The notes beneath the pieces were generated by a model. It ran no database searches. It saw only the letters and a program-made list of their open reading frames with translations, and was not told the DNA's origin. DNA of 64,000 bases, from NCBI GenBank assembly GCA_002412775.1, contig DHVT01000015.1, positions 62,001 to 126,000 of the forward strand, given 5' to 3'. The position numbers and the translations under genes are program-made. Of the stretch, positions 44,470 through 53,128 are shown in pieces. The stretch comes from Firmicutes bacterium UBA5201 (GTDB lineage Bacteria; Bacillota; Clostridia; Peptostreptococcales; Acidaminobacteraceae). Within the stretch, counting starts at the first letter, position 1, and every line of letters starts with the position of its first letter.

Positions 44470-44952
44470 ATGAAAAAAGTATTTTTTTTATTCGGTTCAT
44501 TATTTATGATTATTTTTATAATTTCAGCTTGTTCACACAATAATAGGAATGTGGATGGGGAAGATTTTAAAGCCGAAAGACATCCTATTGGTGTAACATT
44601 TCATTTCGATCAGATTGATAATGCTACACCATCCGAACCAAAATATCAGTATACATTTATTTTAAAGAATACTTCATCAGAGACTTATAACTTACAGTTT
44701 GAGGAGGATTTAAAATATAGCTATGATTTTATTTTAGAGGATGAATCAAAGACAATACTTACAACTACGGGTACCAATGTATGGAATAAGGTAAAAAACG
44801 AAAATAGTTTTCTACTTGAAAAAGAAGAGGAACTGATCTTAACAAAGGGAAGTATTGGCGATATCATGCCTAGTGGAAAATATTTGGTAGATTTTAATCT
44901 TTATCTGTTAAATGAACAGTTAAGTATGAAATTCGATTTTGAAGTAGAATAG
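44470..44952 (+). CDS. BsuPI-like lipoprotein
   Basis: 160 residues. Lipoprotein signal with lipobox ISAC at about residue 20. The mature part (FHFDQIDNATPSEPKYQYTFILKNTSSETYNLQFEED...YDFILED) resembles the BsuPI proteinase-inhibitor beta-sandwich, a domain found in many secreted Firmicute proteins. Assignment is from pattern only. GGAGTTACTAATT precedes ATG. Surface-exposed; target unknown. Confidence 0.65.
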   Translation: MKKVFFLFGSLFMIIFIISACSHNNRNVDGEDFKAERHPIGVTFHFDQIDNATPSEPKYQYTFILKNTSSETYNLQFEEDLKYSYDFILEDESKTILTTTGTNVWNKVKNENSFLLEKEEELILTKGSIGDIMPSGKYLVDFNLYLLNEQLSMKFDFEVE

Positions 44953-44959
44953 ATTATAT

Positions 44960-45072
44960 GAAAAACCTGGGTACCAGCTACCGCAGAATGTCTTAAAAGT
45001 TGATTGTTGTTTAGGCCAATCATATTGTAATGACTTTCTTAACCCAATTTTAAGAAAATCCGTTCATAATAG
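44960..45072. repeat. dispersed repeat with second copy of the 74-base direct repeat
   Basis: AAAAACCTGGGTACCAGCTA, then 44999-45072, the partner of 43402-43475. Contains TTGATT-17-TATTGT (44999-45027) and the AT-rich TTAAGAAAATCCGTTCATAATAG end directly before a ribosome site, so here it could supply the promoter of the next gene. Confidence 0.75.
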
Positions 45073-45085
45073 GCAGGGGGATATT

Positions 45086-46717
45086 ATGTCTAAAATCAAA
45101 TCATATTTTAATCAATCCAACAAAGGACCCATGTTCATTATTATTTTAATCTTACTAGGTTTCTATGGGTTTACTATGTCGAGTTTCTTAGCCACAGGAC
45201 CTTCAAAAGGTTTTAGTCGGGAAGTTGAGATTGGTGAAGTTAAGGCGGGAGAAAAAAACTATATCAATAGTCATGTAGATACGTTGGTTCTATCGGATGA
45301 GGAAATACTCGTCACTGCAGTTGATCATCAAAAGGTCAGGTTGTATAGAGTATCTAGATTGGGAAAAGTCATTGAAGAAAATGTCCTTGATTTAAACTTG
45401 TTTCATGCAAGTATGCTTTCAACCAGTATGGACCAAGAAGGCGTTCTTACACTTTTATACCTTGAAGACGATTTATATAAGGTTTCAATTGATTTAGATA
45501 CCCTTGAATACAGGCGGACAAAACTAGCAGAAGAAGTGAAATTCTTTTTGAGAAACGGTCAAACCATTGTATTTCAGCGTGATTCTGATCTTTATGGTAT
45601 GAATGTTGAAGATCCTGGTAAAGTCATGCCTTTACTGACAGGTCCTATAAGATCATATGCGCTGGATCAAGACCAAAGTACAGGCATCTACCATTTGATG
45701 GCTACTGTCGGAAACATCAATGAAGTGGATATTGTTTATATTCAGTTCAATGAGGATTTCGAGGTTGAGAAGAACTTTCTTATAGAAGAAGGCTCAATCA
45801 ATACATATTTAAAATTCATTCGAGCTCTCCACGTAGAAGATGATCTTGTAACCGGTATCTTTTTTTGGACGGATCGTATATCTGGTGAAAACAATCTAAC
45901 GGTTCACCAGTACGACATTCACACATCCCAAAAGTTGACAGATTACCGTCGAAAATTTTCTATGCATGACAGCCCACCCACAATAATTGATGTAACGGAT
46001 GATCAAGTAAAAATAATACTTCAAGAAAATGTACATTATGGTGTAAACTGTGTAGAGGTTCTTATGTTTGAAGATCAAGAATCCATAATTATACCGTTAT
46101 CAAAAACAAGAAAATTAAGTGTAAGTTCAAGTTATTTCGAATTTGGTGATGATCAAGGACTGGTATTTTTTGACCTGGTGGAAAACAATAAAATCATATA
46201 TTTCGCATCAACCAATCAAGACCTTGTAAAAAAGACAACAAATGTTCTGACCATTGATCCCATTAGAATTATTGGCATGTTTCTTATTGTAGTGGTCTTA
46301 GCTGCATTATTCAGTACTGTTTATTATATCTTGGCTGTTGGTGTTCTTCCTTTTCTATTGCTTATATTAATGAATAAGTTTTTACCGGATTTTAAAAACA
46401 AGGAATATATTAAAAGTCTTGTGTGTGCAATCGTTCACACGGCTTTAAAGGCATCTCTTATCTATCATATTATTCATGTGATGGGGACATTTGTTTTAAG
46501 GCCTCCCATGGTAGGTAGCGAACCTTATATTTATATATTTATGGTACTTTCAAGTATGATTTCTTATTATTTGATGGTGCGTCACTATCGTTGGAACCGA
46601 GAATATGAGACCACAATAACAATGTCTTATCTACATTTTTTATTCTATGAATACATTATTTTTACTTTAGTCGTATTTATTTATATTGTAACCTATATGG
46701 TCGTTGGTAAAGTTTAG
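45086..46717 (+). CDS. large membrane protein with extracytoplasmic propeller-like domain
   Basis: 543 residues. One N-terminal helix (17-36), an extracytoplasmic beta-rich region to about residue 385 with repeated strands such as LVLSDEEILVTAVDHQKVRLYRV suggesting a propeller fold, and then five or six membrane helices to the C-terminus. No family recognised. ATG is preceded by GCAGGGGG. Genes with this two-part layout are often unknown sensors or envelope proteins. It stands alone between two repeat blocks. Confidence 0.6.
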   Translation: MSKIKSYFNQSNKGPMFIIILILLGFYGFTMSSFLATGPSKGFSREVEIGEVKAGEKNYINSHVDTLVLSDEEILVTAVDHQKVRLYRVSRLGKVIEENVLDLNLFHASMLSTSMDQEGVLTLLYLEDDLYKVSIDLDTLEYRRTKLAEEVKFFLRNGQTIVFQRDSDLYGMNVEDPGKVMPLLTGPIRSYALDQDQSTGIYHLMATVGNINEVDIVYIQFNEDFEVEKNFLIEEGSINTYLKFIRALHVEDDLVTGIFFWTDRISGENNLTVHQYDIHTSQKLTDYRRKFSMHDSPPTIIDVTDDQVKIILQENVHYGVNCVEVLMFEDQESIIIPLSKTRKLSVSSSYFEFGDDQGLVFFDLVENNKIIYFASTNQDLVKKTTNVLTIDPIRIIGMFLIVVVLAALFSTVYYILAVGVLPFLLLILMNKFLPDFKNKEYIKSLVCAIVHTALKASLIYHIIHVMGTFVLRPPMVGSEPYIYIFMVLSSMISYYLMVRHYRWNREYETTITMSYLHFLFYEYIIFTLVVFIYIVTYMVVGKV

Positions 46718-46830
46718 CTGATGGGTGCAGAATGCCAGAGGCATTCCTTTAACAGGTACCATGACGTCGTTTACGGCGACAACTCAATCATTAAATCAGA
46801 AGCACGATCTGGTACCCATTTTTTTCAAGT
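46717..46830. repeat. dispersed repeat, composite copy
   Basis: GATGGGTGCAGAATGCCAGA module, then AGGTACCATGACGTCGTTTA with CGGCGACAAC, and a GATCTGGTACCCATTT half-unit at 46807. Order matches the 41 kb copy. Confidence 0.75.
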
Positions 46831-46906
46831 GTTGAAACAATACCTCAGGCATCTGGTGTAGGTGTCAACAGTCCTTGGATTATACACAAGTACGAGGAGA
46901 AGTATT

Positions 46907-47677
46907 ATGATAGAACTTTTTTCTAAAGAGAGAATGATATTAAATGAATTTTTTATACCTAGAGAAGAAGTATGCGTATGGTCGTGTCTTGAAGGTATTA
47001 TGGGGCGTGCATGGATAAATGATAAAAGCTATCCTTTATATGGAGTTGTTGCAGTTGCTGATTTTTTATTTTTATTAGGTCATGCGCCAAAAGACTTGAG
47101 TAAGGAATTAATAAATCTTATCGGGACATTTGGAAGAAATCAAATCATAGTGTTTTATAGTACTGATTGGGAAAATGTTATTTTAAAAGAGTTTCCAGAT
47201 AACAATACACCATTTAAGCGCTATTCATTTTATTGGGAACCAGAAGTATTTAATAGGACATTACTAGAGAAATACACTCATACAGAGGACATTCCTTATG
47301 AAATAGTACCGTTCACATTAGAAATAGCTGAATTGTCACTTCAAAATAACTTTACAGCTGATTTCTGCATGTTTTACGAGTCACTGGATTCATTTATTGA
47401 AAATGGGATTGGATTCTGTATGATTCACAACAATGAAATTGTAACAGGTGCATCTTCTTATAGCACTTGCAATGGAGCAATAGATATAACAATTGGAACT
47501 ATAAAAGAATATCGTAGAAAAGGATTGGCTTTAAAATGTGCAGCTAAACTGATACTAGAATGTTTGGAAAGAGGGATATATCCGAGGTGGGATGCTGCTA
47601 ATTTAGAGTCAGTTGAATTAGCTAAAAAACTTGGATATAGGTTTAAAGAAGAATATCAAGTTTATACAATTAAGTGA
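46907..47677 (+). CDS. GNAT family N-acetyltransferase
   Basis: 256 residues from ATG 46907, which follows GAGGAGA. The C-terminal GNAT fold shows IVTGASSYSTCNGAIDITIGTIKEYRRKGLALKCAAKLILECL, with RRKGLA as the acetyl-CoA pyrophosphate loop, and ends AKKLGYRFKEEYQVY. The N-terminal about 110 residues resemble the extension of the GNAT_acetyltran group found in Firmicutes. Acceptor unknown. The frame remains open for 64 codons after the stop (next entry). Confidence 0.87.
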   Translation: MIELFSKERMILNEFFIPREEVCVWSCLEGIMGRAWINDKSYPLYGVVAVADFLFLLGHAPKDLSKELINLIGTFGRNQIIVFYSTDWENVILKEFPDNNTPFKRYSFYWEPEVFNRTLLEKYTHTEDIPYEIVPFTLEIAELSLQNNFTADFCMFYESLDSFIENGIGFCMIHNNEIVTGASSYSTCNGAIDITIGTIKEYRRKGLALKCAAKLILECLERGIYPRWDAANLESVELAKKLGYRFKEEYQVYTIK

Positions 47678-47872
47678 GATAGAGATGTTATATGTGAGCA
47701 TGCTGTTGGCAATGAGCATTTTCTGAAATTTATGGACTCATCAGAGGTTCATTGTGGATACGCAATTAAAAACAATCAAAATGGAGTTGTAGAATACGGA
47801 CATCTTAAAAACATTGGAAAGAAGTTTAACAAGTATTTTAGCGTTGTCTACATGGTAAAATTCGAATTATAA
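47678..47872 (+). pseudogene. start-less open remnant in frame with the GNAT gene
   Basis: After the TGA at 47675 the same frame stays open and reads RDVICEHAVGNEHFLKFMD then SSEVHCGYAIKNNQNGVVEY and stops at 47870-47872. It looks protein-like but has no start codon or ribosome site. Family not recognised; probably the tail of a lost gene. Confidence 0.45.
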
Positions 47873-47887
47873 TACAAAATTGACGCT

Positions 47888-48532
47888 ATGGGGGTTATTA
47901 AGCAAAATATGAAAAAAAATTTCGATATCTTATTGATAGGTGGGGCGAGTGGCGTTGGAAAAAGCTGTGTAAGTTATAAATTATCAGAAATTTATCAAAT
48001 GAATGTAGTTCAAGTCGATGATTTTCAATGCATTGTAGAACATTATACTAAGGAAGAAGATTATCCAGTATTCCATTATTGGAACAATCATTTTGAGGAA
48101 GCAATTAATCAATCAATAGAGAAAAAACTCGAGATAATGATCAACTACTCCAATGAGTTATCAAAAGCCTTGGAATTAGTTGTAAATAATCATCTGGAAG
48201 AAAATAGGCCGATGATTCTAGAGGGTGATTTTATATCTCCTGCATTGTGCAAGAAACTATTGCAAGAAAATGTGAACAATAAGCGAGTAAAGTGCATTTA
48301 CATCATTGAAGACGATGAAACTCAAATCCTGCAGAACTATTATGAACGTGAAGGACGTATGCAAAATGACAGAGCTGAATTGAGTTGGAGGTATAACAAT
48401 TGGATCAAGGAACAAATTGAAGGAACTGAGATAATAGCAATCCAATCAAGGCCGTGGGAGTCAGCAATAGAAAGAATATGCTACCATTTGAATCTGGGAC
48501 ATGGAGTCCGTTTGTCGAAACAACTGGAATAA
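47888..48532 (+). CDS. P-loop kinase-like protein
   Basis: 214 residues (or 207 if ATG 47909 is used). Walker A GGASGVGKS at about 18-26, a VVQVDDFQCIVEHYT segment that looks like a substrate-binding DD motif, and RPMILEGDFISP. The pattern is that of small AAA_33/nucleoside or 2-phosphoglycerate kinase-like P-loop proteins. Exact phosphate acceptor unknown. GGGGGTT lies before ATG 47909 at long spacing, while ATG 47888 has none, so the start is uncertain. Confidence 0.75.
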   Translation: MGVIKQNMKKNFDILLIGGASGVGKSCVSYKLSEIYQMNVVQVDDFQCIVEHYTKEEDYPVFHYWNNHFEEAINQSIEKKLEIMINYSNELSKALELVVNNHLEENRPMILEGDFISPALCKKLLQENVNNKRVKCIYIIEDDETQILQNYYEREGRMQNDRAELSWRYNNWIKEQIEGTEIIAIQSRPWESAIERICYHLNLGHGVRLSKQLE

Positions 48533-48562
48533 TAGATGACGAAAGACTAAGGAGTAATTTGA

Positions 48563-49174
48563 ATGTTCACTTTTGATGATTTGAAAGAATTTGCTAGAGT
48601 AAATATACTTGAGATTTCGAGACCGACTAGGCACCACTTTAGGGACAGATATTCACACACTTTGAGAGTCCTCAAATGGGCAGAACGCCTCCAAGTTGCA
48701 GAAGGTGGAAATCTGGAAGTAATAAGAATTGCAAGTGTGCTGCATGATATCGGATGGGATGAGAACATTAATCATGCAATCATAAGCAGGAATATTGCAG
48801 AGGAATATTTGAGAATGAATCAATATGATTCGAAAAAGTTACCTAAAGTCTTGGATGCTATCGAGAATCACAATAATCGTGAGTCTCAGGACCATTTTGC
48901 CATAGAGAGCCTGATTGTTATGGATGCGGACATCCTAGACGAAGTTGGTGCTATCAGTATAGTGTGGGATGCAATGGCAACAACCTATGAACAAAATGCT
49001 AGCTACTATAGTGCTTATGAGCGAATTAAGCACTATACAGAGCAGATCAAGCAGAGAAAGAATCTTCTCAAGACAGAAACTGGTGTGAGATATTATTGTG
49101 AACGTTTAGGTGTAATAGATGCTTTTTTGAGTGACTTAGAGTATGAACTAGGAATTCAAGGTGAGAGGATCTAA
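48563..49174 (+). CDS. HD-domain phosphohydrolase
   Basis: 203 residues. Metal ligands of the HD fold are visible: His32 (RYSHTLRV), His61-Asp62 (VLHDIGW), His103 (IENHNN) and Asp121 (VMDADILDE). Members hydrolyse nucleotides or phosphate esters; the substrate cannot be read from this sequence. Start ATG follows AAGGAG. The short gap after the P-loop kinase gene allows co-transcription, so a linked nucleotide-metabolism role is possible. Confidence 0.87.
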   Translation: MFTFDDLKEFARVNILEISRPTRHHFRDRYSHTLRVLKWAERLQVAEGGNLEVIRIASVLHDIGWDENINHAIISRNIAEEYLRMNQYDSKKLPKVLDAIENHNNRESQDHFAIESLIVMDADILDEVGAISIVWDAMATTYEQNASYYSAYERIKHYTEQIKQRKNLLKTETGVRYYCERLGVIDAFLSDLEYELGIQGERI

Positions 49175-49263
49175 TAATTCCACGCGTAGCATCACTTACC
49201 ATTTTGGCCGATGTTGCAAATGCATTGATGGCTGATATTCCATTATTCAACTTGTGAGGAGAG

Positions 49264-49494
49264 ATGAAGCTGATGAAGAAAAGATTGTTAAGAATCACCA
49301 TTATTATTGTAGCTTTAATTTTGCTGTTTCCAGTTCCGCTAAAGTATAAAGACGGTGGAACCGTTAAATATCAAGCAGTTTTGTACAGTATAACAGATTA
49401 TCATGCGCTTAGAGGGGTGGATGGTTATGACACGGGGATAGAAATAAAGATTCTTGGAATATCAGTCTACGAAAATACGACATTCGAACATTAA
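49264..49494 (+). CDS. small secreted or membrane-anchored protein
   Basis: 76 residues. Basic start and one membrane helix (about 8-25), then LKYKDGGTVKYQAVLYSITDYHALRGVDGYDTGIEIKILG, a pattern seen in many short uncharacterised Clostridial proteins. ATG 49264 overlaps GAGGAGAG too closely; ATG 49273 (MKKRLL) is the more likely start. No function known. Confidence 0.65.
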   Translation: MKLMKKRLLRITIIIVALILLFPVPLKYKDGGTVKYQAVLYSITDYHALRGVDGYDTGIEIKILGISVYENTTFEH

Positions 49495-49499
49495 ATACT

Positions 49500-49536
49500 A
49501 GGCGAACCTGGTAGCAGTTACGCAAATGGCGGTTTG
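49500..49536. repeat. degenerate dispersed repeat
   Basis: GCGAACCTGGTAGCAGTTAC plus GCAAATGGCGGTTTG in the gap between convergent genes. Confidence 0.65.
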
Positions 49537-49539
49537 TTT

Positions 49540-50322
49540 TTAGAATACGTAACCGAAGAAGTACTGATCAAGCAGCACCAATCCACCTAACACAAATACA
49601 TAGACTGAAAAGTACTTAAGAGATTTCTTGGTGATCACTTCCATCATAAAGCGAATCGCAAAATAACCTGAAGCGGCTGCCACAAGTGTTCCTATTATTA
49701 CCGGAGTCCATTCAATACTCAACTCGGTTCCAACAATATCTTTCACCTGAAATACCAGTGACCCCAATATCGCAGGTATGGACATCAGAAATGAAAATTT
49801 CGCTGCAAATCGCCTGTCAAAATTTTGAAATAACGCACCTGCTATCGTTGATCCTGATCTTGATACTGCAGGAAATATTGCAAGCCCTTGCGCGATACCT
49901 ATAAGTATAGCATTGATGAATGTCATCTCCTTAAGTTCTTTCTTACCTGGTTTTATAGAATCAACAGTCCATAAGAGAACACCCGTAAATAAAAATCCGA
50001 ATCCCAAAGTTGATGCGCTACTGAACGCATCTTCGACCAAGTCCTTCAACAACAAAGCAATCAACACTGTCGGTATTGTCGCGCTGATGATCATAAGACT
50101 CAGTTTACTGAGAGGACTCTTGATCATTTCAAAAATATCATTCTTAAAGACAATGAAAATTGAAATTAGCGTTCCGAAATGCAACATGATTGTAAATAGC
50201 ATCGCACCTTCATTGATTTGGAAGACCTTCTGTAATAGTACCAAATGTCCAGAACTACTGACTGGTAAAAATTCTGTCAAACCCTGAACTATACCTAATA
50301 CTATGGCTTCAATTATCGTCAT
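49540..50322 (-). CDS. uppP: undecaprenyl-diphosphatase UppP (BacA)
   Basis: 260-residue polytopic enzyme that dephosphorylates undecaprenyl diphosphate, recycling the lipid carrier for peptidoglycan; extra copies give bacitracin resistance. Family motifs: GIVQGLTEFLPVSSSGHLVLLQ at residues 11-32 and GIAQGLAIFPAVSRSGSTIAGAL near 150-172, each with essential glutamate/serine or Ser-Arg residues. The first motif is canonical; in the second, the usual GxxQxxAxxPGxSRSG has an Ala for Gly. Start ATG 50322 follows GGAGGAAG. A solitary gene in the accessory region. Confidence 0.95.
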   Translation of the reverse strand: MTIIEAIVLGIVQGLTEFLPVSSSGHLVLLQKVFQINEGAMLFTIMLHFGTLISIFIVFKNDIFEMIKSPLSKLSLMIISATIPTVLIALLLKDLVEDAFSSASTLGFGFLFTGVLLWTVDSIKPGKKELKEMTFINAILIGIAQGLAIFPAVSRSGSTIAGALFQNFDRRFAAKFSFLMSIPAILGSLVFQVKDIVGTELSIEWTPVIIGTLVAAASGYFAIRFMMEVITKKSLKYFSVYVFVLGGLVLLDQYFFGYVF

Positions 50323-50417
50323 TCTACTTCCTCCTTCATTGTTATAACTTAATCATTTTAGCATCAATAGAAGGTTTTAGCTATTCATTTATTGCAATTC
50401 GATAAATGGTTTGATAC

Positions 50418-50460
50418 GACCCTTGGTACTTAGTACCAACCCGGCGGTAACGTCAGTAAC
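50418..50460. repeat. dispersed repeat copy
   Basis: CCCTTGGTACTTAGTACCAA then CCCGGCGGTAACGTCAGTAA; close to the 30768 copy. Confidence 0.75.
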
Positions 50461-50469
50461 ACTCATTGA

Positions 50470-50772
50470 TCAGATGAGCAGGCACAGCGTAGAGTAAGAG
50501 AGCTTGTACCACTAATCCGTGATAAAGGTTTTTCAGAACCTGAAGCTAATAGTGTGTTTATTGAAAGTTTCTTTGTTATGGTAAAGCATATGGATGATGG
50601 ATTCAGTGTTAGTGAAAAGTGTTTTGCCTGTGTTGCATGGTGTCCAGAGCAAGCCATTGATTTTCGGAGTTCAACCGTTGAAAGAAGAAGGTATCATAAT
50701 CCAGAAATCAGTATATCGGATATGGTAGTGGTAGATTCCGGCAGTAAATACCATGTGAACTTAGTACCATGA
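50470..50772 (+). pseudogene. EFR1-like ferredoxin remnant between repeats
   Basis: No start codon or N-terminus. The open frame reads EQAQRRVRELVPLIRDKGF, then a cysteine group KCFACVAWCPEQAI resembling a 4Fe-4S motif with one Cys missing, and RRRYHNPEISISDM, as at the end of EFR1-family ferredoxin proteins. The last residues (KYHVNLVP) are encoded by the adjoining dispersed repeat. So a fragment was joined to repeats on both sides. Confidence 0.6.
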
Positions 50773-50882
50773 CGGCCGTTGAGACTTTAACTTGCCAGTG
50801 CTGATCAGCCTATTTTCCAGAAAATCAACTAAGCTCAAATGGGTACCGAATGCCATAGGCATTCCTTTAAACAGCAATCAAA
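50745..50882. repeat. dispersed repeat, composite copy
   Basis: CATGTGAACTTAGTACCATG with ACGGCCGTTG, about 60 bases related to 30895-30947, and the GGGTACCGAATGCCATAGG module with CATTCCTTTAAAC. Confidence 0.8.
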
Positions 50883-50907
50883 TTTATATAGATTAGAGGT
50901 ATAAACC

Positions 50908-51108
50908 ATGGTAGCTTTTGTGATCACTATAATCGCATTTTTCGGAGTGGCAATAATCAACGTTTTTACCTATGCAGGTGTGGATTTGGCTACTGTTTTT
51001 CCAATCCTTAATTTGTCACTATTAATCGTCTTCATCATGACTTTGATTCTGTTTTTCAAAGTAGTGAGACGTAATGGAGGTTTTAGGACTCGTATCGATT
51101 TATGTTAA
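50908..51108 (+). CDS. small membrane protein, 66 residues
   Basis: Two hydrophobic helices (about 2-22 and 31-51) with a basic end (KVVRRNGGFRTRIDLC). ATG lies behind AGAGGTATAAACC, a usable ribosome site. Family not recognised; could be a fragment, because the gene follows a repeat block. Confidence 0.5.
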   Translation: MVAFVITIIAFFGVAIINVFTYAGVDLATVFPILNLSLLIVFIMTLILFFKVVRRNGGFRTRIDLC

Positions 51109-51174
51109 TGGGTCTGATTGCAATTGTTGGCTATTATCATTCAAATTTTGTCACGAGTGATACTGGAGGAATAG

Positions 51175-51762
51175 ATGATGAGAAAAATTACAGTTCTTGA
51201 ACACATTAGTCTTGATGGCGTCATACAAGCCCCAGGAGGACCAGATGAGGACACCAGCGGTGGTTTTGCTCATGGTGGGTGGATAGCACCCTATTCAGAT
51301 GAGTCTGTAGGAAAGCTTCTGAGAGGGCAAATGAGCAAGTCGTTTGACTTGCTACTCGGGCGAAAAACGTATGAGATTTGGGCGCCGTATTGGCCATTAC
51401 ATAGTGAGGTATGGCCACAAGTCAATAAGGCAACCAAATATGTCGCTTCGAATACCATGATATCAGGTGAGTGGGAATCGACTGTAATTTTAAGCGGGGA
51501 TATTGCCGAGCAGATCAAACAGATTAAGCAGCAAGATGGGCCGGATATTCACGTATGGGGAAGTGGTGAACTCATTCAAACACTTCTCAGGCATGATCTG
51601 ATCGATGCGTTTTGGCTGATGATTTACCCTAAAACATTGGGAAGTGGAAAGCGTTTGTTTGCTGAAGGAACAGTTCCTGCTGCGTTCAAGGTGACGGAAT
51701 GCTTTGTTGCTCCTAATGGTGTGATTGTTGTGAATTATGAGCGGATTGTGAGGGCAAGATAG
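51175..51762 (+). CDS. dihydrofolate reductase-like (RibD C-domain) protein
   Basis: 195 residues. RKITVLEHISLDGVIQAPGG start, LLLGRKTYEIWAPYWP, IHVWGSGELIQTLLRHDLIDAFWLMIYPKTLGSGKRLF: all typical of the YyaP/YwjB-type DHFR-fold family, which is NADPH-binding but of mostly unknown substrate. ATG pair at 51175/51178 after GGAGGAATAG. The next gene follows after 12 bases. Confidence 0.9.
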   Translation: MMRKITVLEHISLDGVIQAPGGPDEDTSGGFAHGGWIAPYSDESVGKLLRGQMSKSFDLLLGRKTYEIWAPYWPLHSEVWPQVNKATKYVASNTMISGEWESTVILSGDIAEQIKQIKQQDGPDIHVWGSGELIQTLLRHDLIDAFWLMIYPKTLGSGKRLFAEGTVPAAFKVTECFVAPNGVIVVNYERIVRAR

Positions 51763-51774
51763 GGGTGATCAAAT

Positions 51775-52236
51775 ATGAACATTTACGAATATCAAAGGCT
51801 GGTTGGGAAAATTGACGACATTCCCGAACTTAAAGATGAGTTCATAACCGTTTATGATGTGAAAAGTCATAAGCAAGTGGTACAGTTTTGTATATTGCTT
51901 GGGGAACATCTCATTGAATTGACAGGATTTAGTCCAATCAATGAGATTACTGCTTCATTTGAAGCGATGATCAGATGGATGAATGGGGAAGTCAACTATC
52001 ACGAAGCGAGGAACCTCAGTTTACAGATCAGCAGGATTGCTCGTGATGAGAAAGATATTATGAAGGTTAGATTTCTTAGAACGATGGCACAGATTGCAGC
52101 GAGTCCTCATGTGAAATACCATGGGTTATGGGCAACGGATTTTGCAGTTACTCTAGTCAACAGGATGGATCCTGGCAATATGGACGCCGTAAGACAGGAA
52201 AGAAGAATGCATATTGAACTTTTGAAAAAGGTGTGA
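51775..52236 (+). CDS. hypothetical protein, possible immunity-protein-like
   Basis: 153 residues, soluble and helical. The C-terminal AASPHVKYHGLWATDFAVTLVNRMDPG with histidines resembles a short domain annotated in some putative immunity proteins; I would not rely on it. GGGTGATC precedes ATG. Probably co-transcribed with the DHFR-like gene; followed by a terminator. Confidence 0.55.
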   Translation: MNIYEYQRLVGKIDDIPELKDEFITVYDVKSHKQVVQFCILLGEHLIELTGFSPINEITASFEAMIRWMNGEVNYHEARNLSLQISRIARDEKDIMKVRFLRTMAQIAASPHVKYHGLWATDFAVTLVNRMDPGNMDAVRQERRMHIELLKKV

Positions 52237-52274
52237 CAAACACTGAGATTCAAGAGGTCTCAGACTAAAGACGA

Positions 52275-52304
52275 AGTCTGCACGAAAAAGTGCAGGCTTT
52301 TTTT
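52275..52304 (+). terminator. rho-independent terminator
   Basis: AGTCTGCAC / GTGCAGGCT, loop GAAAAA, then seven T. Confidence 0.85.
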
Positions 52305-52367
52305 GTTACTATATAATGAAGTGAATTGGATGTAATGATCATTTCGTTAATAGCTTTCAATGTAAGT

Positions 52368-52530
52368 CCGTAACAATTGTTAATATTTTCATAATAATTC
52401 TTCATTTGATTGAAAAGGTTAGATAATATTCCTTTGCTATACTGTGAATGTAGGAAGGAGAGGAGTAATAATTAAAACAAAATTAAATTAAATATTTGAG
52501 ATGCTAATTTCAAATTGATTTATGATTTTG
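52368..52530 (+). promoter_or_regulatory. duplicated promoter region, copy 1
   Basis: Extended -10 promoter TTTGCTATACT (TG-N-TATACT, 52435-52443) inside about 160 bases that are repeated at 53362-53520 with scattered changes. Drives the lipoprotein at 52578. The remaining part of the 52237-52577 gap is a terminator and AT-rich leader. Confidence 0.7.
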
Positions 52531-52577
52531 AAATGAAATTCACATATTAAAAATCAAGAACAAGAGGAGATAAAATT

Positions 52578-53117
52578 ATGAATATCACAAAAGGAAAATT
52601 AGGTATATTGGCTTTAGTAGGAGTTCTTTTCCTATCAGGTTGTACAAAAGGAGACGATAAAATCGTTGATCAAGATAATCCTACAACAATGCCCGGTGTA
52701 ATCGAGCCAGGTGTTCAAACACCTGAAGAAATGCCAGAGGTGACTATTGTGGATCCTACAGCAAATCCAGATCCAGATGGCGAAGATACAACGCCGAGTG
52801 ATACGGAATTTGCAGTGAATATCGATGGAATCGAAAGTATTGTACTTAAGGATACTGATGGTAACCTCATCGATAGAACTTTCACAGATGAAGACATAGC
52901 AAAAATAGAAACCGCAGTTAATGAAAGTGTCATCATGGATACATCGTATGATGAAATGATTACTGGATACAACATGACTATTTTACTAGATAATGGGAGT
53001 AAAGCGTTTATCACCAGCTATGGTGACCCGGTTTTAGTAGTAGCAACGGTAGGCAACGAAATTTATCATTTAAAAAGCGAAGCAATTGCAACAATTTTAC
53101 TTGAAGACATGAATTGA
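52578..53117 (+). CDS. small acidic lipoprotein
   Basis: 179 residues. Lipoprotein signal with lipobox LSGC (Cys at 22), a Pro/Glu/Asp-rich linker (residues 25-75), then a compact domain of about 100 residues (VNIDGIESIVLKDTDGNLIDRTFTDEDIAKIETAVNES). No family recognised. AGAGGAGAT precedes ATG. Its promoter region is shared in near-identical form with the secreted protein at 54911, implying co-regulation. Confidence 0.7.
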   Translation: MNITKGKLGILALVGVLFLSGCTKGDDKIVDQDNPTTMPGVIEPGVQTPEEMPEVTIVDPTANPDPDGEDTTPSDTEFAVNIDGIESIVLKDTDGNLIDRTFTDEDIAKIETAVNESVIMDTSYDEMITGYNMTILLDNGSKAFITSYGDPVLVVATVGNEIYHLKSEAIATILLEDMN

Positions 53118-53128
53118 TTAGTTCATTA

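Noticed and set aside
49175..49263. Open stretch reading IPRVASLTILADVANALM between two genes
   Set aside because: No start codon, short, and no recognised family; could be chance.
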